This document shows, piece after piece, positions 50,692-58,708 of a stretch of 64,000 bases of DNA; the stretch's first letter is position 1; every line of letters starts with the position of its first letter. The notes under the pieces are model-generated. The model worked only from the letters and a program-made list of their open reading frames with translations. It made no database searches and had not been told where the DNA came from. The DNA comes from Akkermansiaceae bacterium (GTDB lineage Bacteria; Verrucomicrobiota; Verrucomicrobiia; Verrucomicrobiales; Akkermansiaceae): positions 1-64,000 of the forward strand of contig CANHPN010000005.1 of assembly GCA_947462535.1 (NCBI GenBank), in the 5' to 3' direction. The translations under genes and the position numbers were made by a program.

Positions 50692-50723
50692 ATTACAGGC
50701 AGAACGTCGAGGCCTGGCACCCG

Positions 50724-51815
50724 CTACCGGGAGGGCACCTCCGATTCAGATTGAGGTTTGTCGCTACCCTCCGACTTCGACTCGGGGCTGGTAGCGGGTT
50801 GCTCAGTGCCGGCTTGTTCGACTTCGAATCTCCGGATAATGTCGAAGCTAATCCGACCATCTGGAAACTCCTCCTTAACCCGTCCTAGAGTGACATCGCC
50901 CTTGTGGTCAGTAAATAGCTTTGCGACCTGCTCAATGTAACCTGCATCCAAATGCGACGGGAGGAGCGGAAGCATCTCAGCTCCAATACCAGTGAACTTC
51001 CAAATCTGCATGTGAACAGGTGCTTGTATTTGCCCTCGGCGTATCACCAAAAGTTGATTATGCATCCGTAAAACAGACTCGGATGAGGACTCATCCATAA
51101 ATAATTTGAGCTGGAGATCGGTAGGATACATTATGCCAAGCTCTGCCAGCAAAAAATGGTCTGCCTCTTGAATACCACGCTCGGCAGACAGCCACTTCTT
51201 GTCAGCAATCGAGATGAAAGCACTTCCACCAGTGCGAAATGCTAGCTTCCCTACTCGTTCAAAGAGCTCTGCCTCAGAAGTCGAAATATTCCTAATGAAG
51301 TCTAGGGTTCGGAGTGAATACGAACCAGGCTTCTTTATCTCTCCGGATAGAATTCTACCCCAAAGGTCTTGCATCTGCTTAGAGTTGATGTCCTGTGCCG
51401 CTGTGAAAAATCTGGCAATCCAGTCATCATCAGGCTGCTGAGCGCCGACCTCAGTCTCTCCGGCAAGCTCAGAAGCAGCCACGCCAGTAATACTTTCAAT
51501 ATTGTTTTGTCTTCGCCGCTCCGTGAATTCCAGCCTGCGTTCGGCACGAACTTCGATAGCGGTGTCTTCGAGAACCAGCGTTCCGTCATCTGGCTTCTGC
51601 CATGTGGTAATCTCTCCGTTGTTGTAAATGATCGGGAGATTGTGCGCCTTCCGTGCGGCATCAAGTGCACTGGTAATCATCTTGATCTCATAGGCTTTCG
51701 CGTCGGCATTTTTGCGAATTAAATGAGGCGAATAAACGGCACCAACACCCCGGGAGATCACGTCTATCAAACGCTCCAACGGTTTGCTAAGTCCTACGAG
51801 ATCTGCAATATTCAT
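50724..51815 (-). CDS. DUF2806-family protein
   Basis: 363 residues. The N-terminal part SKPLERLIDVISRGVGAVYSPH and RKNADAKAYEIK, then RLEFTERRRQNNIESITG and DDDWIARFFTAAQDINSKQMQDLWGRILSGEIKKPGSYS are the DUF2806 hallmarks. The C-terminus is acidic and low in complexity. Biochemical role unknown to me; I connect the family with accessory regions from memory only. AT content is higher than in core genes. Together with the following membrane-protein gene it looks like a two-gene cassette next to an integron-type integrase. Confidence 0.8.
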   Translation of the reverse strand: MNIADLVGLSKPLERLIDVISRGVGAVYSPHLIRKNADAKAYEIKMITSALDAARKAHNLPIIYNNGEITTWQKPDDGTLVLEDTAIEVRAERRLEFTERRRQNNIESITGVAASELAGETEVGAQQPDDDWIARFFTAAQDINSKQMQDLWGRILSGEIKKPGSYSLRTLDFIRNISTSEAELFERVGKLAFRTGGSAFISIADKKWLSAERGIQEADHFLLAELGIMYPTDLQLKLFMDESSSESVLRMHNQLLVIRRGQIQAPVHMQIWKFTGIGAEMLPLLPSHLDAGYIEQVAKLFTDHKGDVTLGRVKEEFPDGRISFDIIRRFEVEQAGTEQPATSPESKSEGSDKPQSESEVPSR

Positions 51816-51822
51816 AATCTTT

Positions 51823-51890
51823 GCCTAACAGTTTTATTGAGTCACACGCGGCATTTTACCTGGAACAGTCGCGCGCGGTTGTTTTAGGAC
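51823..51890. repeat. attC-like imperfect dyad (candidate recombination site)
   Basis: GCCTAAC (51823-51829, fitting the RYYYAAC box) and GTTTTAGGAC (51881-51890, a degenerate partner of GTTRRRY) flank an inner pair CGCGGC (51849 region) / GTCGCG (51869 region) with a 15-base loop, 68 bases overall. It lies between the integrase stop and the DUF2806 start. The size suits attC, but the second box is imperfect. Confidence 0.35.
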
Positions 51891-51999
51891 AAAGGCAGCC
51901 CGGAAGGGCATATTTGTGGAAATTCCATTCATTTTTCGCAACCTACGCGTCTACGAAGGAAGTGCCAAGAGCAATCTGGAAGGGGTGAGGTGGTGGTGG

Positions 52000-53399
52000 T
52001 CAGGTGAGATCAAGGGGACTCGGAGCACCGGCTCCGGGCTTTTTCATGACGTGAAGGTAGATCATGGTGGTTTCGACGTGTGCGTGTCCCATAAGAGATT
52101 GAACCATACGGATGTCGGTGCCGGATTCGAGCAGATGTGTCGCGAACGAATGGCGCATCGTGTGGCAGGTGGCTCGCTTGGAGATCCCAGACTTCCGGAC
52201 AGCCTCCTTCATGTGGCGTTGCATGGAAGCCTCGTGGAGGTGGTGGCGGGCGATCCTTCCGGTGCGCGGGTGGGGGCAGAGGGTCGCGGAGGGAAAGACG
52301 TATTGCCAGCACCACTCGTGGGAGGCGTTGGGCCATTTCCGCTGAAGGGATTCCGGCATGTGGACGTCGCCCGCGCCGACGACGAGGTCTTGGAGGTGTT
52401 TTTCGCGTAGGCGGTCGAGGTGTTGCTGGAGGCGCTGTTCGAGTGCTCTTGGCAAGGTGACGACGCGGTGTCTGCCGCCCTTGCCATCGTGGATGGCGAT
52501 AATACCTTGGCCGAAGTCGAGGTCCTTGACGCGGAGGCGCATGGCTTCCATGAGGCGGAGACCGCTGCCATACATGACTTGGGCGATGAGCTTCCACGGA
52601 TCTTCCAGGCGGGCGAAGATGGCGCGGACTTCCTCGCGGGTCATGACGACGGGCGGGCGGCGCTGGCCACGGGCCGGGGTGATGTGGTCGAGGGTGAATT
52701 CCGCGATTCCGAAGATGTTCTTTGTTAGAAAAGCCATGGCATTGAGCGCCTGCTTCTGTGTGGCTGGAGCGACGTTGTGCTCCAAGGCGAGGAAGTCCAG
52801 ATAAGCGGTGATGGCGGGTGGTCCCGCGATGCGTGGGGCTGGCCTAGTTTTTGCTGGCAGAAGCGGGTGAAGCGGGAGTTCCAGTGAATGTAAGTTTCCT
52901 CGGTGGCCATGGCCAAGTTCTTGAGGCGGATGGCGCGGCGAAGGGCGTCGATGATTTGCCGGAGTTCATCTTCCGCGTCCCGTGCCTGATCTGGAGACGC
53001 AGGCGGCAAGGCGGGAAGCACCGTGCGCACCGGAACCGCTTCACGCGCGATTGTCCGGTGATCGGTGGCCAAGGATCTGGCCTGATCTGAAAGCCCGCGC
53101 CAATCGAAAGAGAGTGCCCAAGAAAGGGTGAGGACATCGCAGGCCAAGATCCGGACGGCATCCACGGCCTGCCGGAATTGCCAATCGGCCAAGTGGGCAG
53201 CACGACCGAGGGTATCGAAATAAGCATGCGTGCGCTCGGCGGATTGATGGCCGCGGGCCTTAATCCAAGCTTCAGCCCAGCGGAGGTAATGATCGCGCGC
53301 GGCAGGTTTGATGGCTAGCCTCTCGACGCGCCGGATAAACTCCTGACGGGCCGGGGACATGGGTTGGTCTGTTGACTGGGTGGCTGCCGGGGAAAGCAT
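52000..53399 (-). pseudogene. Integron-type tyrosine recombinase (IntI-like), frameshifted
   Basis: Two consecutive frames form one integrase. The 5' part (from ATG 53399) has an extra N-terminal helical domain of about 170 residues, then the core-binding start (IRLKNLAMATEETYIHWNSRFTRF). The 3' part (to 52000) has the catalytic domain: Arg in YGSGLRLMEAMRLR, HTMRHSFATHLLE, LMGHAHVETTMIYLHV with the Tyr nucleophile, and the IntI-specific insert VHMPESLQRKWPNASHEWCW. The frames join if one base is added to the A5 tract (T5 at 52848-52852), giving a continuous CQQKTRPAPRIAGPPAITAYLDF. The change could be a real mutation, a sequencing error or a regulated frameshift. Placed next to tRNA-Ser. Confidence 0.85.
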
Positions 53400-53731
53400 G
53401 GATTTGCTCTTAAAGAGTTCAAATGAACACATCAAGCACAAAAAGCATCGGAGGAATGAGAGATGGCAGCGAGAGGATTCGAAGAGGAAGCCTAAAGATT
53501 CGATCTTGAAATCCCGCACCTTCCAGCCAGATTCTGAAGGATGCCGTTAGAGAAGCCGTGATGCCGGGGTGCAAATTTCAAGTCCTCGACAGAAATCTGT
53601 CCCGTTCCACACGGATTCCACACAAACGGACCATTAAAGACACAAAAACATGCAACACCGACAAAATCCAGTAACGCAAGAATCCCTATGAATACGCAAA
53701 AAGACGCACGAACTGTTGCTAATCAACAAGA
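53400..53731. other. Region between the integrase gene and tRNA-Ser
   Basis: 332 bases without a confident gene; the frame open upstream of the integrase ATG has no similarity. It contains the palindrome GACAGAAATCTGTC (53588-53601), TGTTGCTAATCAACA (53714-53728, a five-base-arm hairpin near the tRNA 3' end) and A-rich sequence. A promoter for the integrase and an attachment site are expected here, but neither can be pinpointed. Confidence 0.4.
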
Positions 53732-53821
53732 TGGCGGACAGGGAGGGATTCGAACCCTCGGTGACACTGCTGCCACACACGCTTTCCAAGCGTGCTCATT
53801 CGACCACTCTGACACCTGCCC
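53732..53821 (-). tRNA. tRNA-Ser, anticodon GGA
   Basis: The minus strand folds as a class II tRNA of 90 bases including an encoded CCA. Acceptor arms GGGCAGG (53821-53815) and CCTGTCC (53742-53736), discriminator G, CCA at 53734-53732. Anticodon arm CACGCTTGGAAAGCGTG holds GGA, a long variable arm is present, and the T arm is GAGGGTTCGAATCCCTC. tRNA 3' ends are typical integration sites, and the broken integrase is the next gene. Confidence 0.97.
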
Positions 53822-53911
53822 TTGGAGGGCGGGACGCTAGGAACTCGATCCGGGCTTGGCAACTCCTTTTTGACACCCCTTTTTGAAATCTTTGAAAATC
53901 AATTGCCGGAC

Positions 53912-54442
53912 TCATCGATCTTCCACACGGGCGAGGATCCAGAGGAGGTCGGAAAGGCGGTTGAAAAACAATCTCACGACTTCCGGAACGGGTTGGCCGG
54001 ATTCGTGCAAAACGAGCACGGCGCGCTCGGCGCGGCGGGCGACGGATCTGGAATAATCCAAGCCGGCGCGGGCCAGCGAGCCTTCCGCGCCGGGACGGGC
54101 CCAGCTGGTGAAGCGGACGCCGCGCTTTTCGTATTCGTGGGCGGTGGCGGTGACCCATTCGAGATCCTCCGGGCTGAGATAGGCGTATTTTTTCTCCACA
54201 TATTTCTGCTCGTCCTCGGGAAGAGTGGCGAGCTGGCCCATCAGTCCGACGAGTCGCGCCTGGATGCCGTCGATGATGGTGACGATGTCGGCATGGCCTT
54301 CCATGGCACGGGCGAGACCGAGGGCGGCGTTCAGCTCATCGACGGAGCCGAGCGCCTCGACGCGGAGGGAGGTTTTGGCGATGCGCTTGGAAAACATCAG
54401 ATCCGTTTCCCCTGAATCGCCGCGGCCTGAAATAATGCTCAT
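53912..54442 (-). CDS. Cob(I)yrinic acid a,c-diamide adenosyltransferase, PduO type
   Basis: 176 residues. Converts cob(I)alamin and ATP to adenosylcobalamin. RGDSGETDL is the N-terminal ATP-binding loop (usually TGxGDxGxTxL), RVEALGSVDELNAALGLAR is the main signature, RRAERAVLVL and FFNRLSDLLWILAR the C-terminal helices of the trimer. Length is normal. Divergent from queE. Confidence 0.93.
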   Translation of the reverse strand: MSIISGRGDSGETDLMFSKRIAKTSLRVEALGSVDELNAALGLARAMEGHADIVTIIDGIQARLVGLMGQLATLPEDEQKYVEKKYAYLSPEDLEWVTATAHEYEKRGVRFTSWARPGAEGSLARAGLDYSRSVARRAERAVLVLHESGQPVPEVVRLFFNRLSDLLWILARVEDR

Positions 54443-54509
54443 GGGCGGAGGCTAGCAGCGGAAAATTTCATGTCCATCCGCGTTCATCCGTGTTTTCTCC
54501 GGGGTGTCC

Positions 54510-55262
54510 ATGAAACTCGCGAAGCTCGGCGACGGCCCTGAAATTTTCCACACCATCCAAGGCGAGGGCGTGAGCGTCGGCGCGCCTGCCGTGTTCATCC
54601 GCGCCTCGCGCTGCAATCTCCACTGCGTCTGGTGTGACACGGATCACACGTGGAATTTCGAGGGCACGCCGTGGCCGCACGAGAAGGATGCGGTGCCGGG
54701 ATACGCGAAATTCCGCAAGGCGGACGTGACTTGCGAGATCGATCCGGCAGACGCGGCGGAGCGGGTTTTGGCGTTCGGCTGCCCGCGCACGGTGATCACC
54801 GGCGGGGAGCCGTTGTTGCAGGAGAATGCATTTTGGGAAATGATCGGCCATATTCGGGAGCGCCAGCCGGAGCATCAATTCGAGGTGGAAACGAACGCGA
54901 CGCGGATTCCGTCGGCCGCTTTTCATGAGGCGGTGAACCAGTTCAATGTTTCCCCGAAGCTCTCGAACGCGGGCATGCCGGAGTCGCTTCGGCTGAATGC
55001 GGAGGCGCTCGAATTTTTCGCGAAATCGCCGAAGGCGTGGTTCAAGTTCGTGGTGGCCGGGCCGGCGGATCTTGAGGAAATCGAGGCGCTGTGTCTTGCC
55101 CACACGCTGCCGCGGCAACGCGTGCTGCTGATGCCGGAAGGTCGCACCTCGGCGGATCTGGACCGGCACGCGGGATGGCTCGCGGAAATCTGCCGCGACC
55201 GGGGTTTCCGCTTTTGCGACCGGCTGCACATCCGGCTGTGGGGCGACAAGCGCGGGGTGTGA
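54510..55262 (+). CDS. queE: 7-carboxy-7-deazaguanine synthase
   Basis: 250 residues; radical SAM enzyme of queuosine/archaeosine synthesis, making CDG from CPH4. Start MKLAKLGDGPEIFHTIQGEG, cluster motif CNLHCVWCDTDHTW (CxxxCxxC), VITGGEPLLQ and VETNATRIP are QueE hallmarks. The ATG at 54510 is chosen; the GTG six bases upstream would add two residues. No queC/queD genes are adjacent in the window. Confidence 0.93.
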   Translation: MKLAKLGDGPEIFHTIQGEGVSVGAPAVFIRASRCNLHCVWCDTDHTWNFEGTPWPHEKDAVPGYAKFRKADVTCEIDPADAAERVLAFGCPRTVITGGEPLLQENAFWEMIGHIRERQPEHQFEVETNATRIPSAAFHEAVNQFNVSPKLSNAGMPESLRLNAEALEFFAKSPKAWFKFVVAGPADLEEIEALCLAHTLPRQRVLLMPEGRTSADLDRHAGWLAEICRDRGFRFCDRLHIRLWGDKRGV

Positions 55263-55345
55263 AGGGCCGAGTTTGATTTTTACGATGAGAAGCGCAACTT
55301 TCGGATCGGCAGCGGGTTTTCCCAAACGTCAAACCTCGCAACGTG

Positions 55346-55735
55346 ATGAATCGCCACTCACTTCCTCCTGACGACTCTTGGGAATCCGACGCCGTTTGGA
55401 AGCTGCTCGACCAGGCCCCGCCGAAAGCGGCGGGCGCGCGATTTGCCGACGAAACGGTCCGCGCGGCGCGACTTTCCTTGGCGGTCAAACCATGGTGGAG
55501 CCGCCTGTTTGCCCCTGCTCCGTTAGCGGGCCTTGCGGCCGCCACCGCCGCGGTCGCCTTCGCGGCGATCACGTGGGTCGGGCCGGCACCTGGACCGGGC
55601 GTCCAAACCGCGATGCAGAATTCTCCGCAAGCCGCCGTCATCCAGGAAATCGCGGAGGCGGAAACCCTGATCGCCGCCGTGGATCATCTGGAGGATTTCA
55701 GCGACAACGAGCTGGTCAGCCTGATCGGGTTTTAA
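55346..55735 (+). CDS. Small single-helix membrane protein of unknown function
   Basis: 129 residues (an in-frame GTG lies one codon upstream). The N-terminus is hydrophilic (DDSWESDAVWKLLDQAPPKAAG), a helix is at about 58-77 (LAGLAAATAAVAFAAITWVG) and a short acidic tail follows (AEAETLIAAVDHLEDFSDNE). The layout resembles anti-sigma-like or regulatory small membrane proteins found in Verrucomicrobia, but no sigma-factor gene is adjacent. Function unknown. Confidence 0.6.
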   Translation: MNRHSLPPDDSWESDAVWKLLDQAPPKAAGARFADETVRAARLSLAVKPWWSRLFAPAPLAGLAAATAAVAFAAITWVGPAPGPGVQTAMQNSPQAAVIQEIAEAETLIAAVDHLEDFSDNELVSLIGF

Positions 55736-55774
55736 GCGCTTCCCCAGCGCGTCCGATCCCGCCAACTTCGCGGC

Positions 55775-56455
55775 GTGAAACACGGTTTGGTTTTTGATCT
55801 GGACGGCACCTTGGTGGATTCCCTGCAGGGCATCGCGGTTTCGTTGAATCACGCGCTCGCATTGTCCGGCCTGCCCGCCCACTCCCAGAAATCTGTTAGA
55901 GGATTCATCGGCAACGGCGTGAAGATTCTGATCCGGCGCGCCTCACCGGCGGACGCGGACGACGCCCTGCTCGACGCCATCGAGCGGGCTTTCAAAGCCC
56001 ACTACGATCTCAGCTGGCAGACCGGCACGATCATTTACCCGGGAATCACCGATATGTTAGAATCCCTGCAAAGCCGCGGCCATCCGCTTGCCGTGCTTTC
56101 CAACAAGCCGCATCCGTTCACGGTTGCAATGGTTTCACAACTCTTCCCGAGCGTGCGTTTCTCGGTCGTGTTAGGCCAGCGCCCCGGCATTCCCCACAAG
56201 CCGGACCCGGCGGGAGCTCTCGAAATTTCCGCCGCGCTCGGTTTGGGTCCGTCGGAGTGCTGGGTCATCGGCGATTCCACGATGGACATCGAAACCGCGC
56301 GGAACGCCGGCATGCGGGCGATCGCCGTGACTTGGGGTTTTCACGATCGCGAGCGGCTGCGGGCAGCCGGGGCAGATCAGCTGGTCGATGCGCCGGAGGA
56401 GTTGCTCGATTTGAATCTGAATCTGGCTGGGACAGCCGGGATGCGCTTTGATTAG
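55775..56455 (+). CDS. HAD-family phosphoglycolate-phosphatase-like hydrolase
   Basis: 226 residues, HAD superfamily. Motif I VFDLDGTLVDS (Asp nucleophile), motif II VLSNKP, Lys in IPHKPDP, motif IV VIGDSTMDIETARNAGM. Cap domain is C1 type, as in Gph. It starts at a GTG (55775). The product is likely phosphoglycolate phosphatase, but other small phosphates are possible. It converges on the next gene; their ends overlap by four bases. Confidence 0.9.
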   Translation: MKHGLVFDLDGTLVDSLQGIAVSLNHALALSGLPAHSQKSVRGFIGNGVKILIRRASPADADDALLDAIERAFKAHYDLSWQTGTIIYPGITDMLESLQSRGHPLAVLSNKPHPFTVAMVSQLFPSVRFSVVLGQRPGIPHKPDPAGALEISAALGLGPSECWVIGDSTMDIETARNAGMRAIAVTWGFHDRERLRAAGADQLVDAPEELLDLNLNLAGTAGMRFD

Positions 56456-58656
56456 AACGCGCCGTTGAGTTTGCGGCCGACCCAGAAGACGCCTAGCAGG
56501 GTGACGAGCGCGGCGATGGTGGCCCAGTGGGACCAGAGCGGGATGCGGTTTTCCAGCGGCCGCGGCTCGGGGAGGGCGTTGATTTCCTGGATGAGGTCGG
56601 CGAGTTGCGCGGGCTGGATGACGCGGCCGCGGGAGACCTTGGCCATTTCCTCGAGGACTTCGGGGCGGGCGGGCTGGCCGATTTTCTCGATCTCGGTGCC
56701 TTGGACGAGAATGGTGGTTTCCAGCGGCTTGTCCTCGGCTCCGGTGGCGGTGGCGCGGAGTTTCCAGGTGCCGGGGAGATCGACCTTGAAGCGGCCGCTG
56801 AAGGCTCCCCAGGCGGTGTCGTTTTTCTGGAGCTCGATGCGCTGGGCGCGGCCGTCGGGCGCGGTGAGGTCCACCGCGACGGTGCCTTCCTTGAGCGGCG
56901 CGCCGTTAGGGTCGAAGGCGTTGGCGTTGAGGGTGACGGACGCGCCGGGCTCGGGGCGCCCGGGGTTGAAGAAGAGGCGGACGCGCTGGCCGGCGGCCAT
57001 GTTCCGCTGATAGGACATCCAGCGGGCAACCTGGCCCCAGAAGCGGTAATGATAGAGATCCTCGACGCCGCGCCGCCAGCGCCAGGCGGAGTCGATGCCC
57101 ATGAAGAGGACCTTGCCGCTGCCGGCGGGCTTGGTGACGAGCAGCGGGACGGGGCCGTATTTCCCGCGGCGGTTGCCGTGGACGGCGAGGACTTCCGCGC
57201 CGCCCTTGGCCTTGACGACGGGGGCGTGCCAGTAGAAGCCGGGAAGGCGCCGCCAGATTTCCGGGTTCTCCTCCTCGTTGTTTCCTAACATGGTGAGCAG
57301 CGAGGCGCGGCCCTCGGTGGTGAGGGTGAGCGGGGAAGGAACGGATTCCGCGACGCCGCGCGGGTTCTCATAATCGAGGATGACGGGCATGAGGTCGGAC
57401 AGCCCGGTTTCCAACAGGGAAAACTCATTGCCTTGGGAGCCGGGCATGAAGATGAGTCCGGACGCCTGGTTTTCGACGAGGCCGCGGATGAGCTCGCATT
57501 GTTCCTTGGTGAGTTGGTCGGCTCCGACGCCTACGTCGCCGAGGAAGATGACGTCGTATTTGGCGAGGTCCTCGATTTTCGAGGGGAATTCCTTGAGGTA
57601 GTCCTTGCCCTCGCCGGGGCCGAGCGTGGGGTGGAAAAGCAGGCAGGAAAGCTCGACGCCGGGATCGCGGGAGAGGGCGTTGCGCAGGAAGCGGTATTCC
57701 CAGCGGGGCAGGGTCTCGATGACGAGGACACGGATTTTTTCAGGGCGACCGGCGATGGTGAATTTCCGGGAATTGTTAGTCGCGACGAGCTCGCCATCCG
57801 CCACGGGGATGGAGAGTTCGAGGGTGGAGGTGCCTTCCTTTTCCAAACGCCAGAGGATGGAATCGTAGGTCTCGGCGTTCGGCGGGATGACGATATCCTT
57901 GGTGCGCTCGCGGCCGGATTCGTCGCGGAGGCGGACGATGGTGCGGACCTGGCGGTCGAGCGAGGAGCGGATGGTGAAGGGGATCTGCACGTTCTCGCCG
58001 ACGATGCCGTAGGTGGGCGCGGTGACTGATAGAAGGTCGAGATCGGGAAGGCGGACCTTGCTGCCGATGGGGATGGGAAACAGCGGGATGCCGCGGAGGC
58101 GGAGTTTCTGGGCGGCGGCGACGGGCGGCTGGCCGAGGTTGTAGTCACCGTCGCTGAGCATGACGACGGCGCGGAGGTTGGTTTGCTTGGCGAGGAGGTC
58201 GGTGAGCGGGGCTTCCAGATCGGTGCCCGCGATGGCGGTGCTTTCCGCCGGGGGAGTGGCGAAGGGCAGGGCGGTGAGGTCGTTCGCACCGCTGGCTTCG
58301 AGGGGTTTCCAGAGGTCGGAGGCGAGGGCTCTTTTCACCCAGTCGGCGCGGGAGACGACTTCGGATTTTTCGGATAGAACGGGCGGCAGCGTGGCATCGA
58401 CGGTGGTCATCGATTTGGAGTCGTCCCAGAGGATGGCGATCTGCGGCTTGGTGTCGGGGTGGAGGGTGGTGAGCCACTCGGGCTGCCAGAGCATGAGGAC
58501 GACGGTGAGTGCGGATAGAAAACGCAGGCATTCCAGCGCGGCGGTGCGTCCGCGGTGGGAGCTGCGTTTCCATGAAATCACCGACAACGCGCCGACGAGG
58601 ATCAAGGCGATGATGCCGATCCAGAGGGTGATGGGAGTGGGTGAGAGGTGGAGCAA
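56452..58656 (-). CDS. Large membrane protein with VWA-type N-terminus, MoxR-operon associated
   Basis: 734 residues. Two N-terminal helices (about 10-28 and 42-60), a von-Willebrand-factor-A-like stretch (PQIAILWDDSKSMTT, VMLSDGDYNLG), a glutamine-amidotransferase-like middle domain (VLVIETLPRWEYRFLRN, LIFMPGSQGNEF), a beta-sandwich and a C-terminal helix (HWATIAALVTLLGVFWVG). This architecture accompanies BatA and MoxR genes in many bacteria and is thought to help with envelope or periplasmic protein processes; the exact role is unknown. The BatA-like gene is directly upstream on the same strand. Confidence 0.8.
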   Translation of the reverse strand: MLHLSPTPITLWIGIIALILVGALSVISWKRSSHRGRTAALECLRFLSALTVVLMLWQPEWLTTLHPDTKPQIAILWDDSKSMTTVDATLPPVLSEKSEVVSRADWVKRALASDLWKPLEASGANDLTALPFATPPAESTAIAGTDLEAPLTDLLAKQTNLRAVVMLSDGDYNLGQPPVAAAQKLRLRGIPLFPIPIGSKVRLPDLDLLSVTAPTYGIVGENVQIPFTIRSSLDRQVRTIVRLRDESGRERTKDIVIPPNAETYDSILWRLEKEGTSTLELSIPVADGELVATNNSRKFTIAGRPEKIRVLVIETLPRWEYRFLRNALSRDPGVELSCLLFHPTLGPGEGKDYLKEFPSKIEDLAKYDVIFLGDVGVGADQLTKEQCELIRGLVENQASGLIFMPGSQGNEFSLLETGLSDLMPVILDYENPRGVAESVPSPLTLTTEGRASLLTMLGNNEEENPEIWRRLPGFYWHAPVVKAKGGAEVLAVHGNRRGKYGPVPLLVTKPAGSGKVLFMGIDSAWRWRRGVEDLYHYRFWGQVARWMSYQRNMAAGQRVRLFFNPGRPEPGASVTLNANAFDPNGAPLKEGTVAVDLTAPDGRAQRIELQKNDTAWGAFSGRFKVDLPGTWKLRATATGAEDKPLETTILVQGTEIEKIGQPARPEVLEEMAKVSRGRVIQPAQLADLIQEINALPEPRPLENRIPLWSHWATIAALVTLLGVFWVGRKLNGAF

Positions 58657-58708
58657 GGGAAAAGGAAGATGTGGGTCGTATCGGTCTTATGAGAACTATG
58701 GGAGTGGA

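Noticed and set aside
53588-53601. GACAGAAATCTGTC as a LexA box controlling the integrase
   Set aside because: The arms are in the opposite arrangement to the CTGT-N8-ACAG type and the site is 189 bases from the start; no evidence ties it to SOS control.
50060-53821. Direct repeats of the tRNA-Ser 3' end as att sites of an integrative element
   Set aside because: I could not find a second copy of the tRNA 3' sequence at the other end of the accessory region.
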